A stretch of DNA of 64,000 bases from NCBI GenBank assembly GCA_012184525.1, contig WOFQ01000010.1, forward strand, positions 496,001 through 560,000, read 5' to 3'. The stretch's first letter is position 1. Each line of letters begins with the position of its first letter. This document shows positions 10,276-20,385 of the stretch, piece by piece. The DNA is from Xenoacremonium recifei. Its lineage: Eukaryota; Ascomycota; Sordariomycetes; Hypocreales; Nectriaceae. Below the pieces are notes generated by a model. It searched no databases and was not told the origin of the DNA. It worked only from the letters and a program-made list of their open reading frames with translations. A program made the position numbers and the translations under genes.

Positions 10276-12381
10276 CTACTTTCCTCTGCCTCTGCCCTTG
10301 CCCCGACCTCCACCTCTGCCACCCCTACCTCCCCGCTGAGACCCCTTTGACCTGCCTTGGTACCCTTGAGACGAGTTGCCCGTGTCCCTTGATTGCCGGC
10401 CCTGCCCACGAGGAGGTTGGGCGGGGAGCGGCGGTGGAACATGCCTGTAGTCTCGAGGCGCTTGAGGAGGCTTCGGTGGCAAAGGATGAGGTAAAGTCGT
10501 AGGTTGCGATCCATATGTTGACACACCGGGCGGAGGAGGGTACCCCAACGGTCCTTGTCGTGACTGTGACATCGGAGGGGGTGGGCCTGGAGGAAGAGGA
10601 GGCTGTACTGGCGTTTTACCTTTGCCGTAGGTATCAACATGTGTGGCCGAGGGATTGCCACGGAACGCGTCACTTCGCGGCATCTGAATGTTGCTAGCCA
10701 TTCGAATCTGTCCAACCTGTGGCTGAGGTCTAACGGCGGCTCTGCCGAGAAATTCGACCTCAGAATCGTCACTCTCAGAGTAGTGGATATGGGTCCTTCT
10801 CGTAGCATGGCCACGGATCTTCAGCTCGGGGTTTTGTGATGTCTTGGCAGCATTGGCTCGTTGTCTGCCAGCTTCGAAGATGGAAAGTTCAGTAGAATTA
10901 GGATCAACGTATTGGTCGCGATTCTTGAGTGACCAGGTAGGGTTCCACGCCCTGCGATTGGAAGCAGTGCAATCAGCAGAGAAGTGTTCATCGCTGCCGC
11001 AAAGAGAACAGGACGCAGGAATAAATCGAACCTTCTTGATGTTTTCAGCTGTTGGATGGAATGATCTCCACATAGCTGTGCAGTCCTCTTCAAGGTGGTC
11101 GGGCGAATCGCAATAGGCGCATGCCAGACCTTCGTCCTTGGTCAAAGCCAGCTTCTCGACGCATTGATTCTTCAGGTGACCCAGCTGCTTGCACAATTGG
11201 CATCTGATTCGGCTTGGACAGCCCATGTCGGAGTGCTCCTCGCTGCCACAGAATCTGCAAGTAAGCCCAGGGCAGTCGACTGCGATATGCCCTTCGGCAC
11301 CGCAACTTAGACACATATTGGTCGGATCTGAGGCGGATGTGAAATACAAGCGCTGTTGCTCCAGGGCCTCAGCTCCGTCTGGTACTCCTTTACGCCGGCG
11401 AGCGTTACCGTTGCGGGAAGCGTTCTGTCCATTCTCTAGATGCCCGGACTGGTCCGCATCACCGTTTGTGCGGCTGTTACCATCCAAGAGCGATGCCCAG
11501 TCATTGGCACTGGGGATTGCTGCGGGAGGCTGAGACGGCTCGCCCAAGGACGGTTCATATTCTGACTCGCTCTCGGAATCGGGATCTCCCTGAGCATCGC
11601 CATCATGACCGTCGTCGTCAGATCGATCCGGCTGGTCATGAAGTAGGTTCTTCGGTTCTCCAGGCTGCTGAGATGACGAACCTCCAAGGTTAGACAGAAG
11701 ACCTGCTAGCTTCCCGGTGCTCTCGAGTTCCTTGGACGCCTGCTTCGCACTCCGTTTCTTCCTGTTCTTGAGGCCGGAGTGGTTGTCAATGTAATCTGTA
11801 TACGCCGCCAGAGCCAACTTCGGCGTCATGGCATGTGAATGCTGAGGGTTCATCTCATGAAAGGCTCGAACCCAATCTAGAAATCTGTCAAACCATGAAC
11901 CTTCTCTCTTGTCAGGGAAACCAGGGACTTTGAAAGTGAGAGAGTCAAACTGAAAGGATGTTGGGCTTGTATCAGCTGGGTCTCCTGCAGGTCCAGGTTT
12001 TGTAACGGGTTCCTTGAGTGACGTCCGCATCACAACTTTGTTGATGCCGGGATTCCAACCTGCTGCTTTTTTGGATGTCTTCGGCCGCTTCACAGCAGCA
12101 GGCATGTTGTCTGGGTTGTCGTTGGACGACACTGTCGGAGGTTCATGAACTTCCTTGTTCTGAGAGCTCTTCTCGTCAATCTCCCCTTCATCCACGCTCG
12201 AGGCATTTCCAACTTGGACGGTTGGCTCCGCCGGGGCTTCGACCTTCAAGCGCTTAGATCCATTGGCAGGCGGCACGTTGGATTGGGCATCCGAGATTGA
12301 CTCATCTTCAAACGCTCGTTTCTTGTGTGCATTCTCGGTGTTGCCAGCAACCAAATCGATGGCGTTGTCATTTGACGCCAT
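10276..12381 (-). CDS. AIR2: Air1/Air2-type zinc-knuckle protein (TRAMP complex RNA-binding subunit)
   Basis: Single-exon gene of 701 residues. Five CCHC zinc knuckles (C-x2-C-x4-H-x4-C) lie at about residues 357-471: CLSCGAEGH, CRFCGSEEH, CQLCKQLGH, CAYCDSPDH and CSLCGSDEH. Between knuckles 4 and 5 is AMWRSFHP, at the place of the IWRxY linker that Air proteins use to hold the poly(A) polymerase Trf4. Air1/2, Trf4 and Mtr4 form TRAMP, which oligoadenylates aberrant nuclear RNAs for the exosome. The protein is much longer than the yeast ones. A 350-residue disordered N-terminus precedes the knuckles; the C-terminus is proline-rich and ends in a Gly/Arg repeat (about 670-701). The knuckle count and linker make the family call good; the exact orthology to Air1 or Air2 is not meaningful. 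Confidence 0.85.
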   Translation of the reverse strand: MASNDNAIDLVAGNTENAHKKRAFEDESISDAQSNVPPANGSKRLKVEAPAEPTVQVGNASSVDEGEIDEKSSQNKEVHEPPTVSSNDNPDNMPAAVKRPKTSKKAAGWNPGINKVVMRTSLKEPVTKPGPAGDPADTSPTSFQFDSLTFKVPGFPDKREGSWFDRFLDWVRAFHEMNPQHSHAMTPKLALAAYTDYIDNHSGLKNRKKRSAKQASKELESTGKLAGLLSNLGGSSSQQPGEPKNLLHDQPDRSDDDGHDGDAQGDPDSESESEYEPSLGEPSQPPAAIPSANDWASLLDGNSRTNGDADQSGHLENGQNASRNGNARRRKGVPDGAEALEQQRLYFTSASDPTNMCLSCGAEGHIAVDCPGLTCRFCGSEEHSDMGCPSRIRCQLCKQLGHLKNQCVEKLALTKDEGLACAYCDSPDHLEEDCTAMWRSFHPTAENIKKVRFIPASCSLCGSDEHFSADCTASNRRAWNPTWSLKNRDQYVDPNSTELSIFEAGRQRANAAKTSQNPELKIRGHATRRTHIHYSESDDSEVEFLGRAAVRPQPQVGQIRMASNIQMPRSDAFRGNPSATHVDTYGKGKTPVQPPLPPGPPPPMSQSRQGPLGYPPPPGVSTYGSQPTTLPHPLPPKPPQAPRDYRHVPPPLPAQPPRGQGRQSRDTGNSSQGYQGRSKGSQRGGRGGRGGGRGKGRGRGK

Positions 12382-14124
12382 CTCGACGATGAGATATGTG
12401 AAAGGCAGGAAGGACAGTGAATGTACAGCAGATGGCTGACCTGTTCAGGCCCTGGCTGTGACTAAACGCAAAAAGCCACAACTTCTGAGGCTGAGCGGTA
12501 GCAGCAACTTCTTCCGACGGGTGGCTTGCCCTCAGATTTGCCGTTCAAATCATGCTCAGCGGAATGCCTGCTGAAAAGCGCCTCTCACTGGTTGCGCCTT
12601 CGCAACCGCGAACTTTCTTGAAGGGGTCTCGCGAGGAGGGTTTGCGAGTACGAGGTGAGCAGGAGTCAGAGGATCCGCAAGGTTTGACCGAAAGGTGGTG
12701 CGATACAGCCCGGTTTCTGCAGTCAGAAAGGCGGGATGACAAAGTGACCCCTGCGGCACGGTTCGAGAATATCGTAACCTCGAAAGAGGTGTCGAACTGT
12801 GTTCAGGCCAGTCGATGCATGAGAGGATGTGGCCGCAGAAAACCGCCGAGAGCAATGCCTCTTGTTGGGGAATCAGGGCGTAGGAGAAAAACAAGGAAAC
12901 TTTGAAGGCGTCAATCGCTCCGGAACGCGTTGTTGTGGGTGAAAAGCCGTTGCTGGACCTCGTGGACGTTTTAACACTGATTCACGGACTTTTTTTCATG
13001 CTGTTAATTATGTCGGTTGCATTCACTGGGCATTCATTGTTGCAGCAGGCCGTTTTCGCCGAGGATTAACCACCGCCCAAACCAATGCGCCCACCCAGGC
13101 ACTATGGACATGCGACGTCAGCCGATATTAACAATTTCACACGTGCTCCCGATCTCCCAGGTCCCTTGGCCTAGCTACCTTACCTGGTAAGATGCAGATC
13201 TGAAGCTGCACAGGCGAACGACTTGACCTTCTCCTTCGTTGCTCAATTTATGCTGGAAATCGAGTTCTGACACCGCCTCATGACCCCAACGCGCAATTGC
13301 ATTTGACTCGTGTTCCGGGCTTCCGTCTCGTCCGGCGTCGTCAGCACTCTCTTGACGACTCAAGCCTGAAGGAAGCCCCGTATTAGCATTACCAATTTTA
13401 GCTCCCAGGAGGAGCACCTGAAATCCCCCGTTTTCCAGCGCCCGAGCACTAGGTACGCTCCAGGTACCTAGCGCCTAATCCTTGAGGTGGACCCAGGCGA
13501 GGCCCATTCCCCAGTCAGGCTCGTGCTTCAGTGCTCTAGGTGTCCTGTTCGGCCCTGCTCCAGGGGCAGGCTTGCCCCAGTCCCTCCTGCCTGGGAGGTT
13601 ACGTCGAGGTACCTGCCTGAGCCCCAGCCCAGAGAATTGGGGACGTTGCTTGGTCCATGTCTCTGGCCGTCGTCTCTTGAACCTCAACCTTCATTCCTCG
13701 CCATCCCCAACATCGCCATCATCGTGCCGCATCTCCCACTCATGCCCTCCGGCCAGTCATAGTCCTTCGCTCGCTGCAGCCACCTTTTCAGCTGCAGATT
13801 CTGAGGCCCGCCACTGCATCACTATCCTGCCTGCGTCGACCGCACATCCCGACGTTCTACGTGACATCATTTAGGGGTGCCGACCCCCAAAGACCCAAAC
13901 GCCTTTCCTTCCCACGAACAGCCATCCGATACCTCGTCGATCGTCTACGTCTGATCGCTTGCTCGGAAAAGAAAACCTTACACTTTTCCCCTGTCCAATC
14001 GTCTCCACGCTCTGCGCCTACCCCCCTCAACACCGCCAAACTGTCTTCCCCAATCCTGCTCCAACGAACCGTCTCCTACGACGCGGGAACCAAACCTCCG
14101 CGCCGAGGAAGTATCTACCTCAAC
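12382..14124. other. Intergenic region between AIR-like gene and ORMDL
   Basis: Divergent promoter region of 1.7 kb. Short frames on both strands have no domain. The frame of ORMDL exon 1 stays open upstream to 13861 but looks like 5' leader, with CT-rich sequence just before the start. Several AGGTACCT-type elements lie at 13440-13620. Confidence 0.5.
13449..13471. repeat. Perfect 8-bp inverted repeat ctaggtac / gtacctag
   Basis: The two 8-bp arms are separated by 7 bases (gctccag). A further ggtacctg element lies about 140 bp downstream. Function unknown; such AGGTACCT-type motifs are common in filamentous-fungal intergenic DNA. Confidence 0.7.
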
Positions 14125-14831
14125 ATGGCCGATCATAACACGGGTGCCCGGCGGAGGAGATCTAGCAGTATCCTCCAGGTCTACCACGAACCTCCTGAGA
14201 CGCTCGAGCAGATCAGCGACCAAGCGGCGCTGCCGAACCTGAACGCGAACTGGACGAATGCAAAAGGTATGGACTGGCTGTCCCTCAGCTGGAGGGGTTT
14301 TTTGCTGACATGCACGGCGGTACAGGCGCGTGGACCATCCACATTGTACTGATAGCCTGCCTCAAAATCTTCTACGACGTAATCCCCGGCGTTTCCCAAG
14401 AGACTTCGTGGACTCTGACCAACATGACCTACATGTTTGGATCCTATATCATGTTCCACTACGTCCGAGGCGTTCCCTTTGAGTTCAATAGCGGCGCCTT
14501 TGACAACCTCAATATGTGGGAGCAGATTGACAATGGCGCTCAGTACACTCCGACCAAGAAGTTCCTCCTGAGCGTACCAATCGTGCTCTTTCTTCTCAGC
14601 ACGCACTACACCCACTACGACCTGGCTTACTTCATCATCAACTTCCTAGCCGTTCTGGGTGTCATCATACCTAAGTTACCTTTTGTACGTGTCCCTCCCT
14701 CTTCCCCCGGGCATTTTCTTCCGTCTTGCCGGGCCCCAGCCGCGCGTTGCAGGACCTTGATGACTGACTCACAGCCACAGAGCCACCGTATGCGATTCGG
14801 ACTTTTCTCTGGTGTCCCCGAGGATCAGTAG
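14125..14831 (+). CDS. ORM1: ORMDL family protein, regulator of serine palmitoyltransferase
   Basis: Three exons, 14125-14266, 14326-14684 and 14781-14831, give 183 residues. The joined protein matches ORMDL throughout: NLNANWTNAKGAWTIHI at the first membrane segment, SWTLTNMTYMFGSYIMFHYV, RGVPFEF, LNMWEQIDNGAQYTPTKKFL, a two-helix hairpin containing THYTHYDLAYFIIN, and the conserved IPKLP before the tail. ORMDL proteins sit in the ER membrane, bind serine palmitoyltransferase and restrain sphingolipid synthesis. The N-terminus holds RRRRSSSILQVYHEP, a basic Ser-rich stretch in the place where yeast Orm1/2 are phosphorylated to relieve inhibition; the same control here is inference. The third exon could start six bases earlier (14775), adding two residues. 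The start at 14125 fits the usual length. Confidence 0.93.
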
Positions 14832-15501
14832 GTGGGTGTCAATGGATCTAACTCAGGCGCAAAGGGCGTTGGGTGTTTGAGCTCGTGTGCTGGAACAAGA
14901 AGAAAAAAAAAGGGAGGCTGGCAAAAACATTACACTCTGGACGGGGAAGCAAGTTTCGAGACTGCATATAATAGTAGCGAGCATAGTTGTTACGCGATCA
15001 TTAGCACATTGTTCTGCCGAGTAGCTTCGACAAATGGATTTGGAAAAACAACATCTGGTGGGCTTTGTCACCGTCCATCTCACATGTTAGGGCTTTGTAA
15101 ACCAAGGTCTTGCAACAGGGGAAATGGGGCGTCTGAACCCAATTGCCAAGTACCGTGTCTTTGAGTAAAGGCAATTCAACTGTACTGCGGCGGCGGCCGT
15201 GGCTGAGGAAGCTCCTGAGGCGTCCAGCAGGTCTAGATGCCTTATCCCATGCTCACATGGGGGGGTACTGAAAACGAAGGTTTCGAAAAGCTCCGTTTTC
15301 TCTCAACAAAAGCCTCTGCATGACGAGGTGATTCCGTCTAATGGAGATTATAAGAGAGAAAAGGACAGTCTGGCGGCATATCCCCCTCTTTTCCTTTAGC
15401 TCTTTCACCTCTTGCTGAACCCTCTCCTGGTTCAATTGTTCCATCAGTCTTACTTATTTACTAATCTAACCTGGTCATACTCAAGGCCTTACTTGGATAC
15501 A
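14832..15501. other. Intergenic region, ORMDL 3' end to His-rich gene promoter
   Basis: No supported gene. The last 150 bp before 15502 are CT-rich, as is usual just upstream of fungal start codons, so the His-rich gene's promoter is probably here. Confidence 0.5.
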
Positions 15502-17007
15502 ATGAGGTATTCTCTCTTCTTAGCTTGTGCCCTCCTGCGTGGAGCGGCCCTGGCTTCTCTCCCTGAGCATAAGGCCGAGGAGCACGTTCAAAAAATTGGT
15601 CTTGACTTGTATGGCGAACAACAGTATTACAACGAAGAGGTTCAGCCCAGCAAGCACGCCAAACAGGTTGAAGTTGAGAACTTGAAGCATCCGCACAAGG
15701 ATCCCAACTACGTCAACGACAAGGACGAAGTTTCCAAGGGTAACAAGGAGAAGCACAGTGGTCATAAGCATGACCCTGAGGGCGAAAAGGAGAACAAGCA
15801 CCATGGTCACAAGCACACCGACCCGAAGCATCACCCTAGCAATTCTCAGAAGATTCAGGTCCCTGAATATGAGCATCACCGCGTTGAGCAGAAGGTTCAC
15901 GTTCCAGAGCACGAGCATCACCACGTTCAGCAGAAGGTTCACGTCCCGGAGCACGAGCATCACCACGTCCAGCAAAAATTCTATGTGCCGGAGCATGAGC
16001 ATCACCGGGTGGACCAGAAGATCCACGTTCCTGAACATGAGCATCATCACGTTAAGCAGAAGATCTATGTTCCGGAACATGAGCATCACCGGGTTCACCA
16101 AGCGATCCATGTCCCTGAGCAGAGACCTCCCCATGCTCACCAGAAGATCTACATCCATCCCCATGAATACCCCCGTCCTTTTGCTCAGCAGAAGCTCTAT
16201 CATCACCAAGACGTCTACGTGACCAAGACGGTGCAAAACACCGTCACCAGGACGGAGACCAAGACTCACGCCAAGACTCACAAGCCATGCAAGGGAAAGT
16301 ACTGCAAGCATGGGAAGGAGGACTCTTGCAGCCACTGCCATGGCAACTGGGCTCAGCCAGGTTGCTGGCACTGCAAGCATTACGAGGAGCACAAGCATTA
16401 TGAGCCCACCAAGACACACCACGAGCACAAGACGAAGACCAAGGAGCATTGCCCCACGATCACCGGTTGCGAGGAGGTGCACAAGCATCATGAGCACAAG
16501 CATCACGAGCCTAAGCATCATGAACACAAGCATGAGCCTCACCACCACCATGAGCACAAGCCTGAGCACCACCACCATCACCACGAGCACAAGCAGGAGC
16601 CTCATCACCACCATGAGCACAAGCATCATGAGCACAAGCATGAACCTCACCACCATCAGCATGAGGAAAAGCATGAGCCCCATCACCATCACGAGCACAA
16701 GCAGGAGCCTCATCATCACCATGAGCATAAGCATGAGCCTCACCACCATCATGAACACAAGCATGAGCCTCACCACCACCACCACGAGCCTCATCACCAT
16801 CATGAGCACAAGCCAGAGCCTAAGCCCCAGCCTGCTCCGGCTCCGGCTCCTGCTCCGACCAAGACTGCTGCTGCAGCCACTACACAGTCGAAGCCGGCCC
16901 ATAAGACTGAGGCCCCCAAGACTGTGCCTATCGCTGGTGCTGATAGGACCATGGTCAGCATTCTCAGCCCCCTCGTGGCTGCCTTGGTGGCATTTGCTCT
17001 TGTCTAG
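15502..17007 (+). CDS. Histidine-rich, repeat-built, GPI-type surface protein
   Basis: Single-exon gene of 501 residues starting at MRYSLFLACALLRG, a signal peptide probably cleaved after ALA. The frame continues 30 codons upstream, but the signal peptide fixes this start. Regions in order: a charged Lys/His segment (to about 117); seven 14-residue repeats of pattern xxVPEHEHHxVxQK; a Cys-rich patch with CKGKYCKHGK, CSHCHGNW and CWHCKHYEE (about 260-295); CPTITGC; an Ala-poor tract of HHEHKHEPHHHH repeats (about 325-440); a Pro/Ala/Thr linker; and a C-terminal hydrophobic tail (SILSPLVAALVAFALV) typical of a GPI signal. This suggests a cell-wall or plasma-membrane protein able to bind Zn, Ni or Cu. 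I recognise no named family, so function is unassigned; metal binding is inference from composition. Confidence 0.8.
   Translation: MRYSLFLACALLRGAALASLPEHKAEEHVQKIGLDLYGEQQYYNEEVQPSKHAKQVEVENLKHPHKDPNYVNDKDEVSKGNKEKHSGHKHDPEGEKENKHHGHKHTDPKHHPSNSQKIQVPEYEHHRVEQKVHVPEHEHHHVQQKVHVPEHEHHHVQQKFYVPEHEHHRVDQKIHVPEHEHHHVKQKIYVPEHEHHRVHQAIHVPEQRPPHAHQKIYIHPHEYPRPFAQQKLYHHQDVYVTKTVQNTVTRTETKTHAKTHKPCKGKYCKHGKEDSCSHCHGNWAQPGCWHCKHYEEHKHYEPTKTHHEHKTKTKEHCPTITGCEEVHKHHEHKHHEPKHHEHKHEPHHHHEHKPEHHHHHHEHKQEPHHHHEHKHHEHKHEPHHHQHEEKHEPHHHHEHKQEPHHHHEHKHEPHHHHEHKHEPHHHHHEPHHHHEHKPEPKPQPAPAPAPAPTKTAAAATTQSKPAHKTEAPKTVPIAGADRTMVSILSPLVAALVAFALV
15853..16146 (+). repeat. Seven 42-bp tandem coding repeats (14-residue VPEHEHH units)
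   Basis: Seven head-to-tail 42-nt units in frame. Units 2 and 3 encode identical peptides (VHVPEHEHHHVQQK); units 4-6 alternate FY, IH and IY starts and HHR or HHH cores; the seventh (VPEQRPPH) is degenerate. Third-position differences between units show the array is not brand new. Confidence 0.9.
16480..16818 (+). repeat. HHEHKHEP coding repeat tract
   Basis: Irregular in-frame repeats of cat/cac-gag-cac-aag encode strings such as HHEHKHEPHHHH. Unit length varies from 5 to 12 codons, which suggests replication slippage and probable length variation between strains. Confidence 0.85.
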
Positions 17008-17711
17008 TTCAACTCGTCCGAACAATATTAGACGTCCAGGGACCGATGATAGAATAGGAGGACACTGGAAAGGCATGGAGGGAAGGTGTATTAATCTGAG
17101 TTGGAGGAGGCATGGGCTGGCGATGCCAACGTACGAGGTACTTAATCAACATAGTCGTCCCGTACTCAAATGCTATTTCATTCGTTTATGTACAGTGTAA
17201 AGGAAGATGATGTCAGCCCCGCTCCAAGTCGCGACAGAGTGCGGGACACGGCAATGCGCCAATCTATTCCGTACTAATCTCATTGTTGGTGCTCCATTCC
17301 CCATACCTCCAGCACCTAGCTGTTGTAAGGAAAGGTACCTTAGTCGTAGTTACGTGTCCAAGACCGAGTGTATGTGCTGAGAGGGGTTGTGCACCTTGAG
17401 GCTGCCTTTTATCTCCGCATTCACCTCACGGAGTTACTTGCGAGGTCGGCTAGCTGTCCGAAGGTGGTGTCTTGATAATATCCACGAGAATCGTCACCTC
17501 GGACTCCGAGAGCGGCTGAGACTCGCCCAGTATATAAATCCCACCCCCGCATCGCCAGCTATCTAAACATATATCATTGCCATCATTTCATCGCTCTCTG
17601 CCGCCGTGCTTTCGTACAACCACCGGTAGAATCTGCCCGAGCCCATTGCCTCGACCCAGGATAAGCTCTCGTTCTCACCTCACGCATCTTTACTCACGTA
17701 GATTCTTCACC
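17008..17711. other. Intergenic region with O-methyltransferase promoter
   Basis: No supported gene. It contains the 3' end of the His-rich gene, an aggtacct element at about 17334, a TATA box (listed separately) and CT-rich leader sequence before 17712. Confidence 0.5.
17531..17539 (+). promoter_or_regulatory. TATA box of the O-methyltransferase gene
   Basis: The sequence tatataaat lies 181 bp upstream of the start codon at 17712. That leaves room for a leader of about 150 nt. No competing TATA element is nearer. Confidence 0.6.
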
Positions 17712-18557
17712 ATGAAGGAAAGCCTGACCCCGCTCTATGCCACTCCGAGCATGTCTCAGAATGTCACCGAATACTCAGAGAAGCGCTCAACTCCCCTGCC
17801 CAAGTATATCGTGGACTACCACACCCACATAGCCTCAACGCGGGACGATTCAAACTATATGAGCTCCATTTTCCAGTCTCAGTTCCAACTTCTTCTGGCC
17901 AAGTCAATTGGAGCAAAGAGAGGTAAGTCACCAAAACACAAATGTCCAAGCAACACCGGCTGAATGTTCTTTCACAGTTCTCGAGATTGGTGTATATGTC
18001 GGCTTCTCTGCGCTGGTTTGGGCTCATGCAGTTGGTCCCGAGGGCTCCGTGACCGGCCTCGAGTATTCTGCTGAGTACGCCAAACTCTCCAACGATGCCT
18101 TCGCTGCGAATAAGGTAAACAACGTTGAGATCATCGTCGGCCCTGCTGCTGAGACGTAGGACATCTTTCCCCCTGCTCGACCTTCGGGCTTGATATCAGT
18201 TTGCTAACATCTTGCAGTCTGCCCAAGCTTCAGCCCAGTGAGCCTTACGATGTCGTCTTCATTGATGCAGATAAGACGGGTTATCCGGGATACCTAAAGC
18301 AGCTACTTGCAGCATCCCAGCCCGGAAGCACCCAGCGGCTTCTTCGTCCAGGAGCTCTCATCATCTCGGACAATGTCCTCCGCCGGGGCTACGTCGCCGA
18401 CGAAGAGGCGTTCCAATCCGACGGGCTCAGCGACAGCATGAAGGACATGGTACTAGCAACGAGGACTTTCAATGACCTTGTATTGGAGAGCCCTCGACTT
18501 GAGACGTTTTTGGTTCCTCTATGGGATGGTGTGAGCATCGCAAGAGTCATTGATTAA
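17712..18557 (+). CDS. Class I SAM-dependent O-methyltransferase (caffeoyl-CoA OMT family)
   Basis: Three exons, 17712-17922, 17978-18155 and 18218-18557, give 242 residues, the normal length for this family. The SAM-binding motif I is VLEIGVYVGFSALVWA; motif GLEYSAEYAKLS follows. DVVFIDADKTGY gives the metal-binding Asp and ALIISDNVLRRG gives the Asp-Asn pair that complete the divalent cation site of cation-dependent catechol-type O-methyltransferases. The glycine-rich loop is slightly changed (EIGVYVGFS, where EIGTFTGYS is usual). Both introns are GT-AG and restore frame exactly. The substrate is probably a small catechol or phenolic compound, but there are no polyketide synthase, P450 or transporter genes nearby, so a secondary-metabolite role is not supported here. 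Confidence 0.92.
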
Positions 18558-18857
18558 GGCACGTTCACAGTTTAGAAGACTCAATTGTGTACTTTTGGTT
18601 TGATATTATTAATATGGACTCTTTTGAGACACGATATGAAATCGCCTCTGCAGGAAAGACTAAGAAACCATCGAGTAACAGCCCAAAGGAAACAAAGGGA
18701 TATCAACATATAAAGTAATAGAAATCCAGAGTAGCGCCGATAATATACAGGAAATGGCACTCATATCATCTTTCCTCGTTTCGCATTTATCCAGAATATC
18801 TGGAGTTGATCATGACTCCCGACGGCGAACCATGAGATGTCATTGTTTAGACATTAT

Positions 18858-19621
18858 TTAGTAGCGGCCTCGCTGCCAGAAGTGGCGTCGGCGAGGAGCA
18901 ACAGGAGAGGTCTCGTTGTAGTGCTCCATCTTTCTGGCCTCGCGGTTTCGACGAGCTCGACCGGCGCAGCAGGTAAGGAAGACAACGATGGTGGCGATGA
19001 GGGTGCAGACAGCCGAAGCTAGGACGAGCCAGATGGCAACAGCCCAATGAGCTTTGCTGTTGGAGTCGTCGTCGTCGACCTTGTGCTTGACAATGCCGAG
19101 ACCGACGAAGTCGCAAATCAAGGCAACCAAAATGACGATAAAGGAAAAGCCAGCCAAAAGCGAGGCCAGCAGGGAGCCGACAGTGCCAGTAGCAAGGCAC
19201 AGGATGAAGGCGATGAAGCACAGGCCTGCGGCAACAGGATGCAGGACCATGACATTGGTCAAGGCCTTGGACGTGTCGCGGGAAGTGTTGGAGAAGTCTG
19301 TGCTCTCGATGCCGTACATGACACTGGCGGGGTTGTAACCCACTTGAGACTTGGAGCAGTCATCCCTGATGATACAAAGTCAGTCGAATGTGCCGATATT
19401 TGGCGAGTGCTGTTTAAAACTCACTTTCCGTTGACATCCAAGATGCAGTATCCAAATGTGCCGAATGTCACCCTACTTCCAGAAAGGGAGTCGTCCAAAT
19501 CGACCTCGAGAAGGGCGATGTCATTTACGACAGGAGCCGAGATGGAAGCAACGACGAGCAGGATCGTGGCAACGAACAGCAGGAACGTGCCGAAGTGATG
19601 GATGAACCGACCGAGACCCAT
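18858..19621 (-). CDS. PalI/RIM9-SUR7 family four-helix membrane protein
   Basis: Two exons, 19621-19425 and 19365-18858, give 234 residues. The first membrane segment (GTFLLFVATILLVVASI) is followed by an extracellular loop with VTFGTFGYCILD, the Gly-x-Cys signature of the SUR7/PalI superfamily. A second Cys (DDCSKSQVGYNPASV) follows the splice junction. Three more hydrophobic helices follow (PVAAGLCFIAFILCLATG, LLAGFSFIVILVALICDFVG and AVAIWLVLASAVCTLIA), then a basic cytosolic tail. Members act in ambient pH sensing (PalI/Rim9) or in eisosomes and cell-wall integrity (Sur7). This short tail of about 40 residues lacks the long Pro-rich extension of classical PalI. A specific role cannot be assigned. 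Confidence 0.85.
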
Positions 19622-20385
19622 GGTGGCTAGTGTCTTGTGCTTTGCGTGGATAGCACTTTAGGGTGGACTTGGAAGAGTAGTGAAGGATTTCCTCGACGAT
19701 AGGTGAAGCTGTCTACACACTGCGCATGTCTCTTTCAGCCTGGGCGTGGAATGGGCAGGCTCGTAATATAGTGCTGTGCTCTTCAGGACGCATTGCTCCC
19801 ACCCTGGGGTGCGACGTCATCGGACGACCATCCTTGGCCATCGTGCACCCGTTGCTCTCGAGAGTGGCCGCGAAAATACCCCCGATCTTCGTTTTCATGG
19901 TTGGCCTCCCAGGGACGGGAGACGGTGACGTAGCCAATGGTGGCTTTCAGCCAGCTGGTCGTGGCTGAAGTGGGGCGGACCAGAGACCATGCCCTGCTTT
20001 TTGGGTCCTGGCGAATAGCCGCTTCCGTGAAGCTTCAGTGCCGAGGTGGGCGAATGCTAGGCGAATGCCACACGTCAACACCGCAACCGAATCAGGATTT
20101 GCGGCTGATCTGCCATTGGAACGACGGCTGCCCATCACATCGTGATCCCGTGTCTTGGCAGCTGGACCACGCGTTGCCGAACTCAGCCAGCTCGGTGTGA
20201 CGTACAAAAGGCCCATCCTCACCTAGCAACCTTACGGTTCTATTGCGGAGGCCAAGGCAAAGTGTGACGACCAAGAACGTAGCAGAGCCTTGCGTGTCAC
20301 CCTAGGCCATTCAATGACTCGTGTGGTCCAGTTCGAGCGCTGCGTGGTCTTGCCTTGATGAGATGAAGCCATCGGGGGCTAGAGC
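19622..20385. other. Intergenic region, no supported gene
   Basis: This region holds the promoter of the PalI/SUR7-type gene and the 3' flank of the unknown basic protein. Open frames on both strands are short and featureless. Confidence 0.5.

Noticed and set aside
15520..17076. A 518-codon minus-strand open frame across the His-rich gene
   Set aside because: It is the shadow of the GAG/CAC-rich repeat codons, yielding an implausible Leu/Met/Val repeat. The plus strand has the signal peptide and GPI tail.
17712..18557. A secondary-metabolite gene cluster around the O-methyltransferase
   Set aside because: Neighbours are a surface protein and a PalI/SUR7 protein; no backbone synthase, P450, transporter or cluster regulator is present.
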